Below, piece by piece: positions 8,508 to 17,387 of a stretch of DNA of 64,000 bases. How positions within the stretch are numbered: the stretch's first letter is position 1; the number at the start of each line of letters is the position of its first letter. Source of the stretch: Loktanella sp. SALINAS62 (GTDB taxonomy: Bacteria > Pseudomonadota > Alphaproteobacteria > Rhodobacterales > Rhodobacteraceae). Where the stretch lies: positions 236,228-300,227 of the forward strand of contig NZ_JAAFZU010000001.1 in the NCBI RefSeq assembly GCF_018263905.1. The letters run 5' to 3'. The translations under genes were made by a program, and so were the position numbers. The notes under the pieces are model-generated. The model did not search any database. It saw nothing but the letters and a program-made list of their open reading frames with translations, and was not told the origin of the DNA.

Positions 8508-11092
8508 GTCATCCACCCCGGCAACAGACCGATCACGGTGCAGGTCACAAGTGCCTGCAACCCGATGAAATGCCACAGCAGCGAAACATTGTTCACGTCC
8601 GCATCGTAAAGCGGCGTCATCCGTCCGGCCAGACTACGCGCCAGACAATAGCCCTGCCCGATCGCCCCCAGCAGCAGATGGGCGCACAACCAGACCGCCA
8701 GAACGCAGATCATCGCAGGATAGACATGCGTCGTTGGTTGCAGGTCGGCCACGGCAAGATAGACCGCGCTGCCACCCAGTGCCGTCAGGCAAATGCCTGT
8801 CGCCAACAGCGCCTGCGCCGACCGGACGTATCCTTTGCGGTTGATATCGCGGGCAAACCGCGTTGCGGCCCATGACAGCACCAGCAACACCGCCGCCGCG
8901 CCCGTTGCAAGGCCGTCCGCGTGGCTGGCGCCTTGGGGCGGAAAGGCAGAACTGGCCGTCCAGTAAAAGAAGAAACCGAAAATCAGGCTGGCGAACGCGG
9001 TCGCATCGCCCAGCATCGTGATCCAGACCGCCCACCACCCCGGCGCATCCGGGCCAGAGGCATAGCGCGGCAAAGTCAGACCCAGCCCCACGTCGCTTGT
9101 CGGTTCTTCCGGAATCTGCGCGGTCACCGTCCACAGCCAGTACAACACACAAACGATGGCAAAGGCCGCACAGATGATCGCGGGTGGATACCAATGGAAC
9201 GTGGGGAAAATGAACGCGCCGCCCGTGAACCCTGCCGCCATCAGGGTGATCCACGCAGGCCCGGTCACCCGCTGGATATGTAGTGGCCGGGCGTCCAGCA
9301 CCGAGGTCACAAGCGTTTCGCGGTGGCCGAATTTTGTATCGCTTAGATAATAGCGGCCGCTGTGCATCCGTTCGACCAGTTTCGGCTGATCCCACAGGGG
9401 ATACCGCGTCGTGATATAGGGGATGCTGCGCACGCCCCATTGTTCTTCTGGCACATTATGGGACCATTCCAGCGTGCCCGCATTCCACGGATTGCGCTGA
9501 TCGCCTGTGAAATCGCGTTTTGGCCGCAGCAGATCCCAGACGAACACCGCAAAGCCCGCCGCGATGACGAAACTGGCGGCGGTCGACAGCATGTTCAGCC
9601 AACCCCAGTCCACACCTTCACCGTAGGTATAGACCCGGCGCGGCATCCCGATCAGTCCGGTGTAATGCATCGGCAGGAACGCCGCGTTGAAGCCCACAAA
9701 GATCAGCCAGAACGCCCAGCGACCCAGCGTTTCGGACATCATCTTGCCCTTGCGGAAGAAAGGATAGAAATAATAAACCCCCGCCATCAGCGGAAATACC
9801 ATCCCGCCAAACAGGGTGTAGTGCAGGTGTGCGACGATGAAATAGGTGTCGTGCACCGCCCAGTTGAACGGCGCAATCGCCAGCATGACGCCCGTCAGCC
9901 CGCCAAGGACAAAAATCGCAAGCGCGCCCGCGATCCACAGCATCGGTAGCGATTTTTTGACCTTGCCCACCATCAGCGTGGCGGCAAAGACGAAAATCTG
10001 GATTCCCGTGGGGATCACCACCGCCTCTGACGCGGCGGAAAAGAACCCGATGCTGATATTGGGCAACCCGGTCGTGAACATGTGGTGAACCCACAACCCG
10101 AACGACAGGAATCCGACACCCACAGCCGACAAAACGATCCAGGAATAGCCCACGATGGGGCGCTGTGCGACGGTCGGGATCACCATCGCGGCGATTGCGA
10201 TGGACGGCAGAAACACGATGTAGACCTCTGGGTGACCGAAAATCCAGAACAGGTGCTGCCACAGCATCGGGTCGCCGCCGCGTGTCGGATCAAAGAACGG
10301 CCAGTCAAAAGACCGTTCCATTTCGAACAGGAAATCGCCTGCGATCAGCGGGGGAAAGGCGAACAGGATCATCCCGCCCACGACCAGCACATACCACGCA
10401 TAAAGCGGCATAAGGTTGACCCGCATCCCCGGCGGGCGGCATTTCAACACGCCGACGATCAGTTCGACAGCCGCCGCGATGGATGCCACCTCGATAAATG
10501 ACAGGCCCAGCAGCCAGATGTCTGCACCGATACCCATGTCCTGCGTCGTCAGCGGCGGATACATGAACCAGCCGCCGCGCGGGGCCACATCGAACAACAC
10601 CGATCCCAGCACGAAAATGCCGCCGATCACGAAACACCAGAACCCATACGCCGACAGACGCGGAAACGGCATGTCCCGCGCGCCAAGGAAGGCTGGCAAC
10701 AAAAAGATACTGATCGCCTCGAACATCGGGACGGCGAACAGGAACATCATCGCGGACCCGTGCATCGTAAAGAACTGGTTGTAGCGGTCCGCGTCCAGAA
10801 ACGTGTTGTCCGGCACCGCCAGTTGCACCCGCATCAGCAGCGCCAGCACCCCCGCGCACAGCATGAAAAACATGGCCGTCAGCGCATACCACTTGCCCAC
10901 CAGGTCATTGTTGACCGCGGTGAAATGGGTAAAGCCCTTTGGCTCCTGCCACGCCTTGCGCATCCGCGCCGTGCTGGCTGCCTGTGCATCGGGATCAACA
11001 GGTTCTGCCAGCATCGCCTCTGTCGGGGGGTACGTCCCGTTCGGTTCCGGGCGGTTGGTGCCGGAAAAGCGTGCAAAAGGATCATCAGTCAT
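8504..11092 (-). CDS. ctaD: Fused cytochrome c oxidase subunit I-III
   Basis: This 862-residue protein joins the catalytic heme-copper subunit I (about residues 55-530) to subunit III (about 690-862). Metal ligands are visible: His111 in TMHGSAM and His424 for heme a, His422 for heme a3 (AHLHYT), and His287, His336 and His337 for CuB. The cross-linked Tyr291 and gating Glu289 are present in GHPEVY, so it is a type A oxidase. The D-channel entrance Asp140 is kept in ARDMPFPR. Three channel residues differ: Gln365 in PTGIQIF replaces the usual K-channel Lys, and Ile129 and Ser147 stand where the D-channel asparagines normally are. The gene overlaps its neighbours on both sides (ATGA). It probably reduces oxygen using electrons from the linked cytochrome domains. 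Confidence 0.93.
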   Translation of the reverse strand: MTDDPFARFSGTNRPEPNGTYPPTEAMLAEPVDPDAQAASTARMRKAWQEPKGFTHFTAVNNDLVGKWYALTAMFFMLCAGVLALLMRVQLAVPDNTFLDADRYNQFFTMHGSAMMFLFAVPMFEAISIFLLPAFLGARDMPFPRLSAYGFWCFVIGGIFVLGSVLFDVAPRGGWFMYPPLTTQDMGIGADIWLLGLSFIEVASIAAAVELIVGVLKCRPPGMRVNLMPLYAWYVLVVGGMILFAFPPLIAGDFLFEMERSFDWPFFDPTRGGDPMLWQHLFWIFGHPEVYIVFLPSIAIAAMVIPTVAQRPIVGYSWIVLSAVGVGFLSFGLWVHHMFTTGLPNISIGFFSAASEAVVIPTGIQIFVFAATLMVGKVKKSLPMLWIAGALAIFVLGGLTGVMLAIAPFNWAVHDTYFIVAHLHYTLFGGMVFPLMAGVYYFYPFFRKGKMMSETLGRWAFWLIFVGFNAAFLPMHYTGLIGMPRRVYTYGEGVDWGWLNMLSTAASFVIAAGFAVFVWDLLRPKRDFTGDQRNPWNAGTLEWSHNVPEEQWGVRSIPYITTRYPLWDQPKLVERMHSGRYYLSDTKFGHRETLVTSVLDARPLHIQRVTGPAWITLMAAGFTGGAFIFPTFHWYPPAIICAAFAIVCVLYWLWTVTAQIPEEPTSDVGLGLTLPRYASGPDAPGWWAVWITMLGDATAFASLIFGFFFYWTASSAFPPQGASHADGLATGAAAVLLVLSWAATRFARDINRKGYVRSAQALLATGICLTALGGSAVYLAVADLQPTTHVYPAMICVLAVWLCAHLLLGAIGQGYCLARSLAGRMTPLYDADVNNVSLLWHFIGLQALVTCTVIGLLPGWMT

Positions 11093-12072
11093 TTCAGGCC
11101 CTGCAGGTAAGTGGCAAGCGCCATCAGATCGTCATCGGGCAACGTGTCGTAGGCGGGCATGTCGACCTCTGGCTTGATGTCGTCCGTGTGGTAGATCCAT
11201 GCGCTAAAATTCTCGATGGTCGGTGCAAGTATCCCCGCCCCGATACTGGCGCGGGCGCCGACATGCGTCAGGTCCGGCCCAACCTGCCCCACCGCCGCCG
11301 TGCCGCGCACCGTATGGCATGCACCGCAGCCCTGTTCCTGAAACACCACGGCACCGCGTTGTGCTGTGTCACCTGTGGGCGCGACGGCAGGGGCGGCTTC
11401 GCGCGCCAGCCATGCGTCGAAATCATCGGGGGCCAACGCAACCACTTCGAACGCCATCAATGCATGCGATGCACCGCAGAATTCCGCGCATTGGCCCCGG
11501 TAGCTGCCGGGTTCGGTGGCGTGCAGGGACATCATCGTTTCACGCCCGGGAAACATATCCATCTTGCCACCCAATGCAGGAATCCAGAACGAATGAATAA
11601 CCTCGGCGCTACTCAGCGTGAATTCGGTGCGTTGGCCGGTGGGCAGTCGAATTTCATTGGCGGACACGATGGGCGCGTCCGCGCCTTTGGGCCAATAGTT
11701 GACGCGCCACCACCATTGTTCGCCCACAACCTCGATCCGCAGGCCATCGCCGGGCGCGCGCTGGTCCGGCATGATCGAAAGCCCCCACGCCAGCAACGCC
11801 GCGATCACCACCGTCGGAAACACGATCCCGCCGCCGATGATCAGCTTCTGGGCATGTGATTCATCGTATTTGCGCGGGCTGAGTTTATGAAAGAACAGCA
11901 TCATGCCGTTCACCAGCAGCCAGACGACGACCAGACCTCCCAGCATCACCCAGAACATGGTCAGCAAAACAGCCGCGTCACTGCCGGCCGTATCCAGAAT
12001 GGATTGCCGCCCGCTGCATCCCTGCAAGGTGAGGGCTCCGGCCAAAAGCAAAAGCGACGACCTGACTGACAT
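11089..12072 (-). CDS. ctaC: Cytochrome c oxidase subunit II with C-terminal cytochrome c domain, lipoprotein
   Basis: This subunit receives electrons and passes them to subunit I. The start at 12072 gives a lipoprotein signal with lipobox LQGC (Cys19). Two transmembrane helices follow, then a cupredoxin domain with the CuA site: the His in VIHSFW and the cluster CAEFCGASHALM. A heme c site CGACH lies in the C-terminal extension, which makes this a caa3/CoxM-type subunit II. The protein is 327 residues. It is the first gene of the ten-gene cluster; 120 bp separate it from the metallophosphoesterase gene upstream, a stretch with a short GC-rich palindrome (CCCGC/GCGGG) and room for the cluster promoter. 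I could not find a convincing -35/-10 pair there. Confidence 0.93.
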   Translation of the reverse strand: MSVRSSLLLLAGALTLQGCSGRQSILDTAGSDAAVLLTMFWVMLGGLVVVWLLVNGMMLFFHKLSPRKYDESHAQKLIIGGGIVFPTVVIAALLAWGLSIMPDQRAPGDGLRIEVVGEQWWWRVNYWPKGADAPIVSANEIRLPTGQRTEFTLSSAEVIHSFWIPALGGKMDMFPGRETMMSLHATEPGSYRGQCAEFCGASHALMAFEVVALAPDDFDAWLAREAAPAVAPTGDTAQRGAVVFQEQGCGACHTVRGTAAVGQVGPDLTHVGARASIGAGILAPTIENFSAWIYHTDDIKPEVDMPAYDTLPDDDLMALATYLQGLK

Positions 12073-12192
12073 AGATAAAGCTCTTTGTCCGGGACCCACC
12101 CGCACGCGGGCCGGCGATGGATCAAGGGTAGGTCACAGTTTCGTCAGGTCTAGGTCAGCGCGGCAGTTTCGCGGGACATGAACCACAAGACG

Positions 12193-12993
12193 TCAGGGCA
12201 AGTCGTGCCAGCCGTCTGCGTTGCAGCCGTAGCGATGCTGGCTTTGCGCGACAAAGCGCTTGGTGTTGTGGTCAGCGACCATGCGGCAGGCGGAAAAGGT
12301 TTTTTGGTCCAGATCAAGGATCGCATATTCGTTGGAACTGCCACGCAACCGGGTCGAAAGACCGGTGCCACAGTGAACCTGCAAGGTCATCGACCGGTTC
12401 TTTTCGGCGATGAACGGTTCCACCGTCCAAGTGTGCAAATGGCCCGACAAGATGATGTGCGGGCCGCAATCCGACCATGTGCGCAAAGCCTCTGCCGCGT
12501 TCTTCATCACCTTCTTTTCAACATCCGGGGATTGGTGAAACGGATGATGCGCCATGACGACGACCGTCCTGTCCTGCCAGTTGGCGCGGATCGCGTCGGC
12601 CACCTGCGCAATCTGGGCGGGACGGATCAGGCCGCGCTGATGGCTCCATCTGTGGGTGGTATCCAGCCCCACGATCACGGCGTCGTCAGTCGTGACGGTC
12701 GGTGCAGTATCTGGGGCAATCCAGCGGCGGTAAGCGGCCCGTGGCGACAGGACGCGCGCCACAATGTTGTAAAGCGGGATGTCGTGATTGCCGGGCACCG
12801 CAATCCAGTCGTGTTGCAGGCGGTCAACAAAATCGCGGGCGGCGCTGAACTGCTTGCCCCGCGCGCGCTGCACAAAATCGCCCGCAATCACAATCAGGTC
12901 CGGGGACGCATTTGCGATACTGTCCAACAAGGGTTGAACCAGATCGGGGCTGGCGCGGCCAAAATGCAGGTCAGTCAGCAGGACAAGTCGCAT
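12193..12993 (-). CDS. Metallophosphoesterase (calcineurin-like)
   Basis: The 266-residue protein carries the full set of calcineurin-like metallophosphatase motifs in order: DLHFG near the N-terminus, AGDF, PGNHD, AHHPFH, and SGHLHTW. These bind two metal ions. The fold matches phosphodiesterases of the Icc/CpdA type, which act on cyclic nucleotides, nucleotide-linked substrates or phospholipids, but sequence alone does not give the substrate. The ATG overlaps the stop of the upstream lipid-kinase-family gene as TGATG, so the two are made together, which favours a lipid or phosphoester role over cAMP. No signal peptide is seen, so it is cytoplasmic. The gene ends 120 bp before the divergent-looking start region of the oxidase cluster, all on the same strand. 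Confidence 0.85.
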   Translation of the reverse strand: MRLVLLTDLHFGRASPDLVQPLLDSIANASPDLIVIAGDFVQRARGKQFSAARDFVDRLQHDWIAVPGNHDIPLYNIVARVLSPRAAYRRWIAPDTAPTVTTDDAVIVGLDTTHRWSHQRGLIRPAQIAQVADAIRANWQDRTVVVMAHHPFHQSPDVEKKVMKNAAEALRTWSDCGPHIILSGHLHTWTVEPFIAEKNRSMTLQVHCGTGLSTRLRGSSNEYAILDLDQKTFSACRMVADHNTKRFVAQSQHRYGCNADGWHDLP

Positions 12994-13910
12994 CAGCCCT
13001 CTCTTTCGGCTTGATCCGGGGTCGGCACCTTCACGCGCAGCGCATCACGGCGAATGACAAACCGATACGGTCCGTTCATCGTCGCGCGTTCACCATCACG
13101 GGCCACAAGCCGCGACCCGCGCCGCGTCTCGATCAGGATATCCTCGCCGATGTGAAGATAATAATCGCTGTCCCGGTGAATGCTGCCGAACAGGATCTTG
13201 ACCGCGCGCCACAATAGCTGGACGCGATTGTTGTCAGGCGCAAGGATCAGGGCCAGCTTGCCCTCTCTTACGGCATCCGCGCCTTCGAATTCGTATTGTT
13301 CCAGTTGGTAGGCACTGCTGGCGACAAAGGCCATCGGGGATTTCACCATATGGACCTTGCCGTCGACGGTCACCTTCATCCGCAGCGGGCGATAGATCGT
13401 CAACATCGCCACGATCACAGACCAATAGGCCGCAATCCTGCTGCGGCCCCAGCGTTTGTAGACACCCTCGCGCACGTCCAGCACCGCCGCATAGGCGCCA
13501 AGGCTTGCATTGTTCAAGAACACCTTGCCGTTGACCTCACCGACGGTCATAGGGACTGTTTCGCCGTCCAGCGCGACCCGCAGCGCCGCATCGGGATCGT
13601 CGGGGATGCCCAGGCTTCGGGCCATGAAATTGAACGTGCCCAGCGGCAGAATGGCCAGCGTCACATCGGTGCCGATCAATTCGCCCGTAACACCCCCGAT
13701 CGTGCCGTCGCCACCAGCGGCGACGATGGTATCGAAACCTTCGGCCAGGGCGTCCCTGACCGCACGCGGCAGGTCCGATGGCCGGTCCAGCGTGCGCAAG
13801 GACAGCCGGGGTTCCGCATTAATCTTGGCGATCAGGGTCTGCGTGTCGGGGTTGTCCTTTTTCTTGCCAGAGGCGGGGTTGAGGATGACGCATGTTGTTG
13901 GCTTCGCCAT
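12993..13910 (-). CDS. Diacylglycerol kinase-family lipid kinase (YegS/DagK fold)
   Basis: The start at 13910 (MAKPTTCVILNPASGKKK) gives 305 residues; an ATG at 13925 is a possible alternative. The DAGK catalytic motif is present: NPASGK near the N-terminus and the nucleotide-binding AAGGDGTIG, followed by LPLGTFNFMAR. The second half is the beta-sandwich lipid domain of YegS-like kinases. Substrates in this family include diacylglycerol, sphingosine-like and phosphatidylglycerol lipids. The gene is coupled to a metallophosphoesterase, suggesting a phospholipid kinase/phosphatase pair. A 158 bp gap separates it from the glycosidase gene upstream on the same strand, so it may have its own promoter. 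Confidence 0.82.
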   Translation of the reverse strand: MAKPTTCVILNPASGKKKDNPDTQTLIAKINAEPRLSLRTLDRPSDLPRAVRDALAEGFDTIVAAGGDGTIGGVTGELIGTDVTLAILPLGTFNFMARSLGIPDDPDAALRVALDGETVPMTVGEVNGKVFLNNASLGAYAAVLDVREGVYKRWGRSRIAAYWSVIVAMLTIYRPLRMKVTVDGKVHMVKSPMAFVASSAYQLEQYEFEGADAVREGKLALILAPDNNRVQLLWRAVKILFGSIHRDSDYYLHIGEDILIETRRGSRLVARDGERATMNGPYRFVIRRDALRVKVPTPDQAEREG

Positions 13911-14068
13911 ATCCGGCCCTGTCATTGATGTGCGGAACCAAATGCGCCGATGTGCCACAATGTTCCCCGCAATCAATGCGCACAGCGGTCGATCTGTTCA
14001 ATCGGCTGCGGGGATCGCCACACCGTTCGACGGTCTGAAATCGCGAGCGGCGTCATGCTTGCCGCGTT

Positions 14069-15061
14069 TCAGTCGTCCATCCGCTGATCGGCACGGACGC
14101 GCAACCGCCCGTCTGGACCGATATCGACCGGGGCCGGGTCCGCGATTTGCCCCACGAAATCGCCGTCCGGGCGATCCACAAAGCCCAGCAACAGCAACCC
14201 GGCGTCCGTATCGCACACCCGCGCGCAGTAGCGTTTGCCAGGCAAGGCACCGTCCAGAAACGGACCGTCGGCAATGCGCCACGGACCGCGCGGGCTGTCG
14301 CCCATCAGGTAATGCGACCCGGTGACGGGCCCGGTGGGGATCTGTTTGGCCTGCGCGGCAGAAAAATGCTCTGCGCAGGCGCAGAACATCAGATACCAGC
14401 GCCCATTTTTTTCAAACACCTGCGGCACTTCTATCTGACCGAAGCCACCCACAAAAACCGGGGGTTGCAGAGTCCATGTTGTCAAATCGTCCGACGTGGC
14501 AAACCCGATGCATCCGCCTGCGTTCGGTTCGGGTTCATCATTGATCCGGGCGGTGAAGAACATCAGCCAGCCGTCGCCATGCGGGTCTTTCATCACCCAA
14601 GGGTCACGCATGGCGCGGTCGTGCCAGACGCTTTCGTCCATGCTGGCCTCGTAAAGATGGGCATGTTCGCCGGTCAGATCCAGACAGCAGCCGTCAGCGA
14701 CCCGTTGCCAGTCGTGCCCGTTGTCGCTGACCGCATGGCCGATGCGCTGATACAGACCGTCCTCTGCCTTTGATGAGCCGGTGTAGAACAGGTGCCAGCC
14801 GCCATCATGGTCGCGCAGGACGGACCCTGTCCAAGTCGTGTAATCATCCCATGCAGGGCTGTCAGCGGGTGCAAAGCATGTGCCGTGGTGCGTCCAGTTG
14901 ACCAGATCGGTGCTGGTGGCATGCCCCTGTGTGACGTTCCAATGCCGCAGGTCGGGGTCTTCGATGCTTTTGGGCGCCTTCAGGAAATAGCCATGCCACA
15001 GATCGCCATCGCGGTAATACCAGCTGTCCCAGATCCAGTCGTCTTTCAATGCGATGACCAT
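14069..15061 (-). CDS. GH32-like five-bladed beta-propeller glycosidase
   Basis: This 330-residue protein resembles the GH32/GH68/GH43 propeller hydrolases. Three catalytic positions can be proposed in order: the nucleophile Asp in WIWDSWYY near the N-terminus (GH32 has WMNDPNG), the transition-state Asp in RDPWVMKD, and the acid Glu in EVPQVF (GH32 has EC-P). Repeated strands such as WHLFYTG, WLMFFTAR and WYLMFCA are propeller blades. There is no signal peptide, so it would act on an imported sugar inside the cell. An AGAGAGG ribosome site precedes the ATG. It lies 213 bp downstream of a xylose-type ABC importer on the same strand, with a terminator between them. The substrate could be a fructoside or pentoside; this is not settled by sequence. 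Confidence 0.7.
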   Translation of the reverse strand: MVIALKDDWIWDSWYYRDGDLWHGYFLKAPKSIEDPDLRHWNVTQGHATSTDLVNWTHHGTCFAPADSPAWDDYTTWTGSVLRDHDGGWHLFYTGSSKAEDGLYQRIGHAVSDNGHDWQRVADGCCLDLTGEHAHLYEASMDESVWHDRAMRDPWVMKDPHGDGWLMFFTARINDEPEPNAGGCIGFATSDDLTTWTLQPPVFVGGFGQIEVPQVFEKNGRWYLMFCACAEHFSAAQAKQIPTGPVTGSHYLMGDSPRGPWRIADGPFLDGALPGKRYCARVCDTDAGLLLLGFVDRPDGDFVGQIADPAPVDIGPDGRLRVRADQRMDD

Positions 15062-15213
15062 CGGCGTTTGCCTCTCTTATATGCGATGGATGCGATAGGT
15101 GCCGTTGCGCCACCGGGTCAATGCAGGCACGGCAATGACAGTCAGATGAACCACGACAAATCGCGACACCCGACGGGGATTTCGTGTTTTTGTCCTGGTC
15201 CACGTAAAAGCCC

Positions 15214-15244
15214 GTGGGCCGACCGGGATTACCGATCGGCCCAC
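15214..15244 (-). terminator. Hairpin terminator after the xylose-type ABC operon
   Basis: The arms GTGGGCCGA (15214-15222) and TCGGCCCAC (15236-15244) are perfect 9 bp complements. Inside, after a C/A mismatch, CGG pairs with CCG around a GATTA loop. Read on the minus strand, the stem is followed by GGGCTTTTACG, a short T-run. It starts 30 bp beyond the xylG stop and fits a rho-independent terminator that separates the importer from the glycosidase gene. Confidence 0.65.
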
Positions 15245-15274
15245 AGGCATCATCCGTTGCACTGTCGCGTATGG

Positions 15275-16030
15275 CTACGCTGCGGCATCTTTGGGATTTT
15301 TACCCAGAATGATCATGGACAGGATGTCGTCCTCTGTCACATCCTCGACCCGTTCCGCGCCGACCATCTGGCCGTTTTTCATGACGGCAACACGGTCGCA
15401 CAGTTCCATCATCTCGCGGGTGTCGTGGCTGATCAGGAAAATCCCAAGCCCCTGCCGTTTCAATTCCTGAATCAGGTCGGCAACCATTTTGGTTTCATGC
15501 ACACCCAAGGCGGCCGTCGGTTCGTCCATGATCAGGATCTTGGCCTTGAAATAGACCGCCCGCGCGATGGCAACCGATTGCCGCTGGCCACCCGACAAGG
15601 CCGATACCGGTTCTTTCAGTTTTTTGAAATTCGGGTTCAGACGCGCCATGATCTTGCGGGTTTCGGCCTCTTGCCGGCCATCGTCCACAAATCCCAGCGT
15701 CGTGGTCAGTTCGCGCCCCAGAAACAGGTTGCTGGCCGCGTCAAGGTTATCGGCAAGCGCCAAGGTCTGATAGATCGTTTCGATGTTGTAATCGCGGCTG
15801 TCGCGCGGGCTGTTGATATCCGCTTTCTTGCCGTCGATCCAGATTTCGCCGCTGTCCATGCGATAAGCACCTGACAGCATCTTGATCAGCGTCGATTTCC
15901 CGGCCCCGTTGTGACCCAGCAGGCCCACCACTTCACCCGGATACAGGTCGATGCTGACGTGATCGACCGCCTTGACCCCACCGAAAGAGATCGAGACGTC
16001 CTTCATTTCCACCAAGGGAGTCGTCATCAT
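15275..16030 (-). CDS. xylG: Sugar ABC transporter ATP-binding protein, single-domain XylG type
   Basis: The ATPase of a xylose-type sugar importer. The 251-residue protein has Walker A GHNGAGKST, signature LSGGQRQ, Walker B ILIMDEPTAAL and the switch His in LISHD. E. coli XylG, RbsA and related proteins are double-length with two ATPase domains; here there is one domain only, so the working transporter would need a homodimer. The ATG at 16030 overlaps the permease stop (ATGA), and a second in-frame ATG follows at once. The gene is last in xylF-xylH-xylG and ends at a hairpin terminator. Confidence 0.88.
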   Translation of the reverse strand: MMTTPLVEMKDVSISFGGVKAVDHVSIDLYPGEVVGLLGHNGAGKSTLIKMLSGAYRMDSGEIWIDGKKADINSPRDSRDYNIETIYQTLALADNLDAASNLFLGRELTTTLGFVDDGRQEAETRKIMARLNPNFKKLKEPVSALSGGQRQSVAIARAVYFKAKILIMDEPTAALGVHETKMVADLIQELKRQGLGIFLISHDTREMMELCDRVAVMKNGQMVGAERVEDVTEDDILSMIILGKNPKDAAA

Positions 16031-17322
16031 TTCGCTCCTGTGTATTTACGATACTGGATGTCGATCCAAACAGCGAGCACCAGCACAAGGCCCACCACGA
16101 TGTTCTGATAGGGTGCATCCACGCCGACCATCGCCATACCCGATTGCAGCGATTGCATGATCAGCGCGCCGATGATCGCGCCATAGATCGTGCCGATCCC
16201 GCCCGACAGCGCGGTACCGCCGATGACCGCAGCCGCGATGACGCGCAATTCGTCCAGAATGCCGATATCATTGGTATGATAGCCCAGTCGCGCGCTGGCC
16301 ACGATACCGCCCAGCGCACACAGCACGCCAAGGATGGCAAAAATCTTGACCGTCAGCAATTTGGTATTGATGCCCGACAATTCAGCCGCATCAGGGTTGC
16401 CCCCGGTGGCAAAGATATAGCGGCCCAACCGTGTGCGCTGCGCGACCACGGTCATGACGATAGCCACAGCAATCAGCAACAAGACCGAATAGGGGATGCC
16501 ATAGGCGGCGACGCAACCTTCGGCTTCTACGCAGCCATAGATCGCGGGATCGCGTGCGATGACACGTTCCGGCACCTCATATGCATTCAGCACGGCGACG
16601 AACCCAAGGATCGCACCGACGACGATGACGGCGACCACGGCTTCTGCCCACATCGGTTTGACCGCGAAACCATGTCCGATCTTGGTCCGGCGACCCTGAA
16701 ACAGGGCAAACAGTGCCGCAACCGCCGCAGCGATCCCGACAGCCCAGGACCAGAACACGCCCAGCGTGCCGTTGATACCGCCGAACAACAGATAGGTTTC
16801 GTTCAGCGGTCCGATGGTCTGACCGTCGGTCAGGTGCCACGCGACGTTACGCCAGATCAGCAATCCGCCCAGCGTGACAATGAACGCGGGGATCGCCTGA
16901 TAGCCGACCAGATAGCCTTGGAATGCGCCGATCAGCGCGCCGACCAGCAGGCCCGCGATGATGGAAATCCACGGGATCAGCGGACTGCCCAGTTCGACGC
17001 CCATCATTTGCGGCAGCCACTGCGTCTGCGTCATGGCCATCACGGCGGTCGTAGTCGCCAACAGCGCGCCGACGCTCAGGTCGATGTGGCGGGTGACGAT
17101 CACGAACACCATGCCCGTGGCCATGATCGCCACGCTGACCGTCTGGATCGTCAGGTTGAAAATGTTGCGGGGCGTCAAAAAGCGCCCATCGGTCATCAGG
17201 TTGAACACGACGCAGACCAGAACGAATGCGCCGACCATTCCCAGCAGTCGGGTGTCGATCTCCAGCGATTTGAACGTGCTGCGTTTGGGCGCCTGAACAG
17301 CGCCGTCGGTTTCGTCTGACAT
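16027..17322 (-). CDS. xylH: Xylose-type sugar ABC transporter permease
   Basis: This 431-residue inner membrane protein belongs to the BPD_transp_2 permease family (XylH/RbsC/AraH). It has about ten to twelve hydrophobic helices. Conserved stretches include GALLATTTAVMAM, PAFIVTLGGL, FATGGNPDAAELSGI, which is the typical cytoplasmic coupling loop of this family, and VIGGTALSGGIGT near the C-terminus. It follows the binding-protein gene by 126 bp that contain two hairpins and overlaps xylG by ATGA. The D-xylose assignment rests on the binding protein; related sugars cannot be excluded. Confidence 0.9.
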   Translation of the reverse strand: MSDETDGAVQAPKRSTFKSLEIDTRLLGMVGAFVLVCVVFNLMTDGRFLTPRNIFNLTIQTVSVAIMATGMVFVIVTRHIDLSVGALLATTTAVMAMTQTQWLPQMMGVELGSPLIPWISIIAGLLVGALIGAFQGYLVGYQAIPAFIVTLGGLLIWRNVAWHLTDGQTIGPLNETYLLFGGINGTLGVFWSWAVGIAAAVAALFALFQGRRTKIGHGFAVKPMWAEAVVAVIVVGAILGFVAVLNAYEVPERVIARDPAIYGCVEAEGCVAAYGIPYSVLLLIAVAIVMTVVAQRTRLGRYIFATGGNPDAAELSGINTKLLTVKIFAILGVLCALGGIVASARLGYHTNDIGILDELRVIAAAVIGGTALSGGIGTIYGAIIGALIMQSLQSGMAMVGVDAPYQNIVVGLVLVLAVWIDIQYRKYTGAK

Positions 17323-17387
17323 GGCTTACCTTGCTGATTTTATGACCTGTGTCGGCCCGTGTCGCGCCATCGCGCGAAAAATGGTGT

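Noticed and set aside
16144-17319. 391-codon plus-strand frame opposite xylH
   Set aside because: The product is Asp/Arg/His/Gln-rich with no motif, and the minus strand encodes a clear permease.
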